From the NCBI RefSeq assembly GCF_000739615.1, contig NZ_BATP01000006.1:53929-117928 (forward strand): 64,000 nucleotides of DNA. The letters run 5' to 3'. Positions 58,508 through 64,000 of this stretch are shown here, one piece after another; the first letter of the stretch is position 1; each line of letters starts with the position of its first letter. The position numbers were made by a program, and so were the translations under genes. Origin of the DNA: Haloferula sp. BvORR071 (lineage in GTDB: Bacteria; Verrucomicrobiota; Verrucomicrobiia; Verrucomicrobiales; Akkermansiaceae). Under the pieces are notes generated by a model. The model saw only the letters and a program-made list of their open reading frames with translations. It made no database searches and was not told the origin of the DNA.

Positions 58508-59689
58508 TTACGAACAGCTCCGCGGCGCGGGCTTGGCACCATCTAACAGAGCCTGCCGGTCGCGCAGTGAATCGAGGCAGGCATCGACCAAGCCTTCATC
58601 GAGGGCATGGACATCCTGGCCGACTCCCGCGTCGCGGAGGAGCAACACCGTGAGCTCACCGCCGAGGTGCTCGCGGAATTCTTCCAAGCCGGCATGGACG
58701 AGGCGACGGCCGTTGCCATCGCGCAGGTCGAGCGCCGGGTGCCAGAGCGGCAGCTTGAGGCCGGTGATCACATCGATCACCCGCTCCGCGACGCAATCGC
58801 GAAGCAAACCGCAGCGGGCGGAGTAAAGGGTATCGAGCGCCGCACCGATCGCCACGGCATGGGCGTGGCTGAGGGTGAAGCCGCTCAGCTGCTCCAGCTT
58901 GTGGGCCGACCAGTGACCAAAGTCGAGCGGGCGGCTGCTGCCGGTTTCGAAGGGGTCGCCGCCTTGCGCGATGTGCCGGGCGTGCTGGAGGGCGCTCCGC
59001 TCCACGCATTCTTCCAGCGCGGGAGCTTGCAGCGCGGCGAGGTTTTCGACCTGGCTTTCGATCCAGCGGAAGAAGTCGCCGTCCTTCACCAGTGAGACCT
59101 TCACCGCCTCGATCAGGCCGGCACGGCGGGTCTCCTCGTCCTGGCTGTGGAGGAAGGTGAAATCATTAATGACCGCGAAGGGCACCGCGAAGGCTCCGAT
59201 CCAGTTCTTCTTGCCCAAGCCGTTGATTGCGCACTTCACCCCTACCCCGCTGTCATCCTGCGAGAGCGTGGTGGTGGGGAAGCGCACCAAGCGCACCCCG
59301 CGGTGGGCGGTCGCCGCGGCATAGCCCACCGCATCCAGGAAAGCCCCGCCGCCGATGACCAGCAGGTAGGAATGGCGGTCGATGTGTTCGCGGTCGATGG
59401 TCTCCCAAATCTTCCGGACCAGCGCGTCGTCGCGCTTCACCGCCTCCCCGCCGGGGAGGATCTGCAGGCCGCGCCAGTCAAAGCCGAGATCGGCGAAATA
59501 GCACTCGATCTGACGAGGCAGGTCCGGCCAAGCCCTAGCCACGCTGTCCTCCAGCGCGACCAGCACGCGACGGCCCTCGCCTTCGGTGAGAATTTCCCCT
59601 AGCAGGGTGTTGGTGGCACCGAAGGCATTGCGGGTGAAACAAACGCGGTGCTTGAAGGTAATCGGAATCTGGAAATCGTGACGCGACAT
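58508..59689 (-). CDS. 3-dehydroquinate synthase homologue of EboD type
   Basis: 393 residues from ATG at 59689 (MSRHDFQIPITFKHRVCFTR); an in-frame extension to 59854 was rejected. The fold is AroB-like: IGGGAFLDAVGYAAATAHRG, PTTTLSQDDSGVGVKCAING, LGKKNWIGAFAVPFAVIND and SSRPLDFGHWSAHKLEQLSG, with the metal-binding His residues. The N-terminus, the SDSGVGVK-like and SRPLDFGHW blocks match EboD, the sugar-phosphate cyclase of the ebo (EDB) cluster, better than housekeeping AroB. The product is unknown. No other ebo gene is seen nearby, so it may be an orphan or serve a different cyclitol pathway. Confidence 0.82.
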   Translation of the reverse strand: MSRHDFQIPITFKHRVCFTRNAFGATNTLLGEILTEGEGRRVLVALEDSVARAWPDLPRQIECYFADLGFDWRGLQILPGGEAVKRDDALVRKIWETIDREHIDRHSYLLVIGGGAFLDAVGYAAATAHRGVRLVRFPTTTLSQDDSGVGVKCAINGLGKKNWIGAFAVPFAVINDFTFLHSQDEETRRAGLIEAVKVSLVKDGDFFRWIESQVENLAALQAPALEECVERSALQHARHIAQGGDPFETGSSRPLDFGHWSAHKLEQLSGFTLSHAHAVAIGAALDTLYSARCGLLRDCVAERVIDVITGLKLPLWHPALDLRDGNGRRLVHAGLEEFREHLGGELTVLLLRDAGVGQDVHALDEGLVDACLDSLRDRQALLDGAKPAPRSCS

Positions 59690-59746
59690 CGCTTGCGGGT
59701 GCAGGGAAAGAGTGGCCCTGATACGCCCGTTGGCCAACCATTCTTC

Positions 59747-60280
59747 ATGCCAATGAGTCAGCAGCCTGAGATTGAAACGCTCTACCAGAGCCCCTGGCTC
59801 GGTCTCTACCGCTTGGGCCACTGGGACTTCGCCAAGCGCCCCAGTTCCGACCACTGCGTAGGAATACTAGCCGTGACGCCGGAGGATGAGGTGGTGCTGA
59901 TCGAGCAGTACCGCTACCCGATGCAACGCACTGTGGTTGAGATCCCTGCGGGTTTGGTGGGCGATGAGGAGGAGTTCCGCGACGAGCCTCTGGATGGCAC
60001 CGCCGCGCGGGAACTGGTGGAGGAAACCGGCTACCAGCCGGGCAAGATCGAGCTACTGCTTTCCACCCCCACCTCAGCCGGGATGACCTCCGAGCTGACC
60101 CACCTTTTCCTGGCCACGGATCTAACGAAAGTGGGAGCCGGCGGCGGCACCGGGCACGAGGACATCAAGGTGCATTTGGTGCCGCGGAGTGAGCTGCGGG
60201 CGTGGCTGAAGGCGAAGGAGGCCGAGGGCCACCTGATCGACTTCAAGATCCACGCGAGCTTGTGGGCGGCTGGGCTCTGA
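59747..60280 (+). CDS. NUDIX hydrolase, ADP-ribose pyrophosphatase type
   Basis: 177 residues from ATG at 59747. The NUDIX box is present with an insertion: IPAGLVGDEEEFRDEPLDG then TAARELVEETGYQPGKIELL. The preceding VVLIEQYRYPMQRTVVEIPA is typical of ADP-ribose/GDP-mannose pyrophosphatases. It hydrolyses a nucleoside diphosphate linked to a sugar; the exact substrate is unknown. It is divergent from the EboD-like gene. Confidence 0.85.
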   Translation: MPMSQQPEIETLYQSPWLGLYRLGHWDFAKRPSSDHCVGILAVTPEDEVVLIEQYRYPMQRTVVEIPAGLVGDEEEFRDEPLDGTAARELVEETGYQPGKIELLLSTPTSAGMTSELTHLFLATDLTKVGAGGGTGHEDIKVHLVPRSELRAWLKAKEAEGHLIDFKIHASLWAAGL

Positions 60281-60302
60281 GAACGGCAACGCTGTTCCCT
60301 CC

Positions 60303-60524
60303 TATAGCCCAAGGTTGGCCGACGCAGGAGGCCTACCTTGGGTAGTCGGCCAATGACTGACCAACCTCAACGAGGTTGCCTCAGGCCTTTCGTCGCGGGG
60401 AATCCTCACTGAATCCGGCCCGAGGGAACCTCTTCGAGGTTCGTTCTCGCTACGGCACTATCCCAAGGTAGCCGCTCCTTCGGCGCGTCAACCTTGGGCT
60501 ATATGAGGCAACCTCTTCAAGGTT
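60303..60524. repeat. Intergenic repeat with nested inverted repeats
   Basis: TATAGCCCAAGGTTG (60303-60317) and its exact complement at 60489-60503 form the outer ends. Three short palindromes of AACCTC-nnn-GAGGTT type occur at 60363-60377, 60427-60441 and 60510-60524, the last with one mismatch. There is no reading frame of note. It looks like a REP/BIME-type intergenic element, different from the one at 2531. Confidence 0.65.
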
Positions 60525-60546
60525 GTCAGAGGGAGGCGATCAAAGG

Positions 60547-61500
60547 CTACTTCCCCTCCCACTCGCCAAACGCGCGGAACTTCTGGTAGCGCGCCTCCAG
60601 CAGTTGCTCGGTGCTGAGCTTCGCGAGTTCGTCGAGGTGCTTGAGGATGGTCTCCTTCAGCGCGGCGGCGGTTCCCTGGTGATCGTGATGGGCACCACCG
60701 GCAGGCTCCGGGATGAAGCCGTCGATCAGGCCGAGCTTGAGCAAATCCGGGGCGGCGAGCTTCATCGCTTCCGCGGCTTCCGGGGCGTGCTTGCGGTGCT
60801 TCCAGAGAATCGCGGCGCAGCCTTCCGGGCTGATCACGGAGTAGTAGGCATTCTCTAACATCAGCACGCGGTCCGCGACGCCTATGCCCAGCGCACCGCC
60901 CGAGCCACCTTCGCCCAAGACCACGGCAACCACCGGGACCTTGAGCAGCATCATCTCACGCAGATTGAAGGCGATCGCCTCGGCGATGTTGCGCTCCTCC
61001 GCACCGATGCCGGGATAGGCTCCGGGAGTGTCGATCAAAGTGATCACCGGCAGGCCGAACTTCTCCGCCAGCTTCATCAGGCGCAGGGCCTTGCGATAGC
61101 CTTCCGGATGGGCGCTGCCGAAGTTGCGCTTGAGATTCTCCTTGGTGTCGCGGCCCTTCTGGTGGCCGATCACGACCACGCGACGGCCGCCAATGCGAGC
61201 GAAGCCGCCGGGCATCGCGTGATCGTCCCCGATTCGCCGGTCGCCGTGCAGTTCACAAAAATCGGTGAAGGCGTGGACCAGGTAGTCGAGCATGAATGGC
61301 CGCTGGGTATGACGGGCGATCTGCACGCGCTGCCAAGGAGTCAGGTTGTCGTAGATATACTGCCGGGTATCCGCCAGCTTGGACTCCATGTTGGCGATCT
61401 CCTCCGACATGTCGATGTTCTGCGAGGCGGACTTGGCACGGAGTTTCTCCAGCTCACGCTCGAGCTCGGCGATGGGTTTCTCGAATTCCAACAATTGCAT
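60547..61500 (-). CDS. accA: Acetyl-CoA carboxylase carboxyltransferase subunit alpha
   Basis: 317 residues, matching E. coli AccA (319). Signatures are the N-terminal helical region with LLEFEKPIAELERELEKLRA, GDRRIGDDHAMPGGFARIGG, VVVIGHQKGRDTKENLKRNF, LPVITLIDTPGAYPGIGAEE and GEGGSGGALGIGVADRVLML. With AccD it transfers carboxyl from biotin to acetyl-CoA for fatty-acid synthesis. It lies 42 bases downstream of the LysM gene, near acpP. accD is not in the window. Confidence 0.96.
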   Translation of the reverse strand: MQLLEFEKPIAELERELEKLRAKSASQNIDMSEEIANMESKLADTRQYIYDNLTPWQRVQIARHTQRPFMLDYLVHAFTDFCELHGDRRIGDDHAMPGGFARIGGRRVVVIGHQKGRDTKENLKRNFGSAHPEGYRKALRLMKLAEKFGLPVITLIDTPGAYPGIGAEERNIAEAIAFNLREMMLLKVPVVAVVLGEGGSGGALGIGVADRVLMLENAYYSVISPEGCAAILWKHRKHAPEAAEAMKLAAPDLLKLGLIDGFIPEPAGGAHHDHQGTAAALKETILKHLDELAKLSTEQLLEARYQKFRAFGEWEGK

Positions 61501-61542
61501 GCGCTTGGGAAAATGGGATAACGGCCCTTGGGCGGGGAAAAA

Positions 61543-62448
61543 CTAGGGGCTGACCGCGCGGATTTCCACCTCATTCCCCGGCCGCAGCAAGAGGGCCAGC
61601 TCCTCGGAGTCCTCGACCGAAAGGTGGAAGCCGGGACCAGACGTGAGTTCCTCAGCTCCGCCGTCCTTGGAATCCTCCACCGCGCGGATCTGGAGCGTGG
61701 TCTTCTTCAGCATGAAGACCTTCTCGGCACCGGGATATTCCTTTTGACCCGGCGTGTAGCGACTGTCTTTCACCATGCCGGTCAGCGAGGAAATCTCGGT
61801 CTGCATGGGGCCCTTCAAGTTTCCCAGGTTCGTCGCAAGCAAGGGGTATTCCTTCACGAAGGTCTTCCCGTCCCACAGCGAGAGCACCTTCTTTGCCGGC
61901 TCGATCTGCACCCGGAGGTTCAGGGGCATCACCACCAGCTCTTCCCCGGGGCGCAAGCCCTTGAGATCCATCAAGCCATTCAGGTGCATGATGTTGTCGA
62001 GCGAGGTCTTGTACTTCAAGGCGATGCCGATGTAGTAATCCCCCGAGCGCACGATGTAGACTTCCTTGCCCTGCATGTGGGAGGCGGAGAGCAGCTCATC
62101 CACATTCATTTCGCCGACGATCCGGCGGGCTTCCGGGGCCGCCTTTGAGCGCGGGTAGGTCCCGACCACCGTGCCGAGGCGTTCGCGGGCAGCACCCATG
62201 TCGCCCACAGCGATCAATTCGCTCGCCTTCTCGAAAACCTTGGCCCCCGGGTCCACGTCCGGCAGCGAGGCGTCCGGCTCCGGCAGTTTCTCGACCACCG
62301 GCTGGTCAACCTGCTGAAGTGGAACGATTTGAGCAAAAACGCCGCCCAGCGGCTTCTGCGTGACGTGCCAGAGCAGCAGGCCGGTAAAAACGGTAATCGC
62401 GAGGACCACCGCTCCGGCCACCAGCTTGATCAAAGTCCAAAGTCGCAT
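61543..62448 (-). CDS. LysM-domain membrane-anchored protein
   Basis: 301 residues with an N-terminal transmembrane anchor (LVAGAVVLAITVFTGLLLWH). A TPR-like segment (ASELIAVGDMGAARERLGTV) and a LysM domain (YIVRSGDYYIGIALKYKTSL, then LNGLMDLKGLRPGEELVV) follow. The C-terminal part has LSLWDGKTFVKEYPLLATNL, reminiscent of L,D-transpeptidase strands, but no catalytic Cys motif is seen. It binds peptidoglycan and may organise the envelope. It starts 16 bases after the previous gene's stop on the same strand. Confidence 0.8.
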   Translation of the reverse strand: MRLWTLIKLVAGAVVLAITVFTGLLLWHVTQKPLGGVFAQIVPLQQVDQPVVEKLPEPDASLPDVDPGAKVFEKASELIAVGDMGAARERLGTVVGTYPRSKAAPEARRIVGEMNVDELLSASHMQGKEVYIVRSGDYYIGIALKYKTSLDNIMHLNGLMDLKGLRPGEELVVMPLNLRVQIEPAKKVLSLWDGKTFVKEYPLLATNLGNLKGPMQTEISSLTGMVKDSRYTPGQKEYPGAEKVFMLKKTTLQIRAVEDSKDGGAEELTSGPGFHLSVEDSEELALLLRPGNEVEIRAVSP

Positions 62449-62464
62449 CCCCGCCGCGTTTCTA

Positions 62465-63001
62465 TCAAAGCAGGCCGCGCCTGTGGAAGTCGAAGCGATT
62501 GATCGGCCAAGATTGCCGGATCATCTCGAACGCAAATTTGAAAATCGAGACCTCCCAGGCATCGTCCACGCCCTCGATGATCGCCCGCGCCGGGTTTCCC
62601 TGGCGCCGCGCCTCCTCCAGCACGCGATCGCGCACCGCTTCCATGGTGTCGTGCACGATTTCCTCGCGCACCCCGCCGCTGCGGAAGCGGAACCCGTAGC
62701 GCAGGAAGGCGAGATCCTTGCCCTCCTGCCGCCACTTCTCGATCACCGCATCCATCCGCTCGCGGGCCTTGTCACCAAAGCCCTCAAGCTCGATCTCCTG
62801 CATCGACTCCGGGCGCAGGATTCGCGGCCGCATGGCCTCGACTTCACCACTGCGCACGCGGATTTCCCCGCTGCGATCCATCAACTCGCTGAGCAGGACG
62901 AATTCAAAACGGGTATCGCCGAAGGTATCAATCCGCCGGTCCGGCTCCAGCAGGACCCGGGTGACCTCCATCGCGTATTGAATATTGTCCGGCGAATGCA
63001 T
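62465..63001 (-). CDS. Conserved hypothetical protein
   Basis: 178 residues, cytoplasmic, Arg/Glu-rich. It starts MHSPDNIQYAMEVTRVLLEP and contains RFEFVLLSELMDRSGEIRVR and EGKDLAFLRYGFRFRSGG. No family is recognised. It lies 16 bases upstream of the LysM gene and just past the acpP terminator, so it probably heads the transcript that includes the LysM gene and accA. Confidence 0.65.
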   Translation of the reverse strand: MHSPDNIQYAMEVTRVLLEPDRRIDTFGDTRFEFVLLSELMDRSGEIRVRSGEVEAMRPRILRPESMQEIELEGFGDKARERMDAVIEKWRQEGKDLAFLRYGFRFRSGGVREEIVHDTMEAVRDRVLEEARRQGNPARAIIEGVDDAWEVSIFKFAFEMIRQSWPINRFDFHRRGLL

Positions 63002-63040
63002 GCTTGCAGGTGCAGCGCTTCTCTAAGCCCCAATTGGTCC

Positions 63041-63072
63041 AAAAAAAAGGCAGACCCACCCGGAGTCCGCCC
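63041..63072 (-). terminator. Rho-independent terminator after acpP
   Basis: Read on the minus strand, GGGCGGAC pairs with GTCTGCCT (two G-U pairs) and is followed by a run of T (A8 at 63041-63048 on the plus strand). Confidence 0.75.
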
Positions 63073-63102
63073 TTTCCTGTAAAAAGCTGCGGCGAGCGCT
63101 GA

Positions 63103-63348
63103 TCAGCCTTGGCTCTTCTCGATGTAGGTAACGACATCGCCGACGGACTGAAGCTTTTCGGCTTCTTCGTCCGGAACTTCGATTTCGAACTCTTCCTCGA
63201 AGGCCATCACCAGTTCGACCGTGTCGAGGGAGTCGGCGCCGAGGTCTTCGATGAACTTGGCCTCAAGGGTGACCTGATCGGCGTTGACGCCCAGTTGGTC
63301 AACGATGATGTCCCTAACGCGGTCTTCGATGCTCTTCTTGTCAGACAT
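63103..63348 (-). CDS. acpP: Acyl carrier protein
   Basis: 81 residues from ATG at 63348 ([20 protein letters not shown]). The phosphopantetheine motif is [15 protein letters not shown] with Ser40. The length and acidity are typical of the fatty-acid AcpP. The longer frame to 63408 was rejected. It is closely similar to the domain of the lipoprotein at 27428-27871. A terminator follows. Confidence 0.96.
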   Translation of the reverse strand: MSDKKSIEDRVRDIIVDQLGVNADQVTLEAKFIEDLGADSLDTVELVMAFEEEFEIEVPDEEAEKLQSVGDVVTYIEKSQG

Positions 63349-63438
63349 TGGAATGTTCTTGGTAGTTGGCGCTGGGGAGGGATTACTGCCCCTGCCGGAC
63401 CTTGGCAACCTCGAAAAACAAGGCTTTGAGGCAGTATT

Positions 63439-64000
63439 TCAGGACTCTGGAGGAGCTGCTTCGGCGGGAGTTTCCTCATCTGCCACGAGTTCCATGATCT
63501 CGCCTTTGAAATTGTCGCGGATCCGCTTGAGCAAGGTCTCGGCTGGTTCGCCCTGCTCCTTCTTGAAACCGCCGTAGACAAAGCCGTCGATGCGGATCTT
63601 GCGCTCGCTGCCATCTGGCTTCTTAGCCCAGAGGAAGGCGAGGCCCTTGTTATCCCATTTCCGCAGATCCATGCGGATCAGATCGGCGAAGGGGACCCGC
63701 CCGCCATCCACGGGATAGACCGCCTCATCATCCACCGCGAGCTTCCGCCCCTGGACGCGCAGCAGGATCACCACTGTTGCCAAGGCCAAGGCCAGGCAGA
63801 TTCCGAAGACGACCCACTGCTCGAAGATCTTCTGAGCATCGAAGGAATGGTCCGGCACCTCAGTATCGATGCCCTTGGCCACGCGGTAGTCCTCAAAGAG
63901 CTTCTTCTCCTCCGCGGACATGGAATCCTTCATCTTACTGTAATCCTGGAGCTCCGCCGGCCATGGCATCGGCAACTGGGTCCCGGCAGGCAAGAGCTGC
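63439..64000 (-). CDS. Membrane-associated hypothetical protein, possibly 5'-truncated by the window edge
   Basis: The frame is open to the window edge, so the start may lie outside; internal ATGs exist (for example at MPWPAELQDY). It contains one transmembrane helix (WVVFGICLALALATVVILLR) followed by a soluble C-terminal domain with VPFADLIRMDLRKWDNKGLA, LWAKKPDGSERKIRIDGFVY and an acidic end. No family is recognised. acpP lies 90 bases downstream on the same strand. Confidence 0.6.
   Translation of the reverse strand, partial: QLLPAGTQLPMPWPAELQDYSKMKDSMSAEEKKLFEDYRVAKGIDTEVPDHSFDAQKIFEQWVVFGICLALALATVVILLRVQGRKLAVDDEAVYPVDGGRVPFADLIRMDLRKWDNKGLAFLWAKKPDGSERKIRIDGFVYGGFKKEQGEPAETLLKRIRDNFKGEIMELVADEETPAEAAPPES

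Overview
The window is GC-rich, gene-dense chromosomal DNA, most likely from a Verrucomicrobiota bacterium of the Verrucomicrobiales (Luteolibacter/Haloferula type). This is inferred from gene content: an ECF sigma factor carrying a membrane segment and a large C-terminal extension, secreted LamG and autotransporter-repeat proteins with a shared Verrucomicrobia-style C-terminal region, a sulfatase, and a DUF5069 protein. No phage, integrase, IS transposase or CRISPR array was seen. Most of the window is housekeeping and envelope genes.

Layout. 1-2.4 kb: the tail of proC, then an outer-membrane set (BamD-like and LptE-like lipoproteins) and rsmI. 2.4-6.0 kb: a 178-bp inverted-repeat element, an M6-type secreted metalloprotease with a degenerate C10-like tail, and a patch of decayed DNA that includes a fossil copy of the 5' end of xseA. 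6.0-10.2 kb: xseA and small membrane proteins (CPBP protease, GYF_2, DUF2752). 10.4-13 kb: sucC and sucD separated by a VOC-family gene. 13-20 kb, minus strand: a large LamG/TSP3 protein, a C-type lectin protein, DUF1802, and a CAP lipoprotein-rnhB-yraN run. 20-25.7 kb: a tyrosine phenol-lyase, tRNA-Thr(CGT), a CysJ-type diflavin reductase, pta and a PHP phosphatase. 25.8-32.4 kb: DUF4272, purN, a lipoprotein carrying an acyl-carrier-protein domain, an OafA-type acyltransferase, and a beta-lactamase/NamZ fusion. 32.7-42.8 kb: an autotransporter-repeat giant, clpB, and an ECF sigma factor translationally coupled to a partner. 42.8-45.8 kb: deoB and deoA with an AbrB-type/Doc toxin-antitoxin pair between them. 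46-50.8 kb: a sulfatase-SGNH hydrolase fusion, a medium-chain reductase and a PhyH-type dioxygenase. 50.8-54.1 kb: an HscC-type Hsp70 with a membrane-anchored J-domain partner. 55.3-58.4 kb: a Deg-type serine protease followed by a homologue that has lost its catalytic residues. 58.5-64 kb: an EboD-like dehydroquinate-synthase homologue, a NUDIX hydrolase, an intergenic repeat, then accA, a LysM protein and acpP on the minus strand.

Most notable points. (1) An acyl carrier protein domain with an intact DSL serine sits behind a lipoprotein signal peptide (27428-27871). (2) A sulfatase is fused to an SGNH esterase. (3) An active Deg protease is paired with a pseudoprotease. (4) A serine hydrolase is fused to a NamZ-type muramidase and sits behind a terminator-like leader hairpin. 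(5) An M6 metalloprotease is fused to a C10-like domain that lacks its catalytic histidine. (6) A tyrosine phenol-lyase, which would easily be mis-named tryptophanase, carries the Tpl specificity residues. All functional statements rest on reading the sequence and family knowledge; no database search was run.
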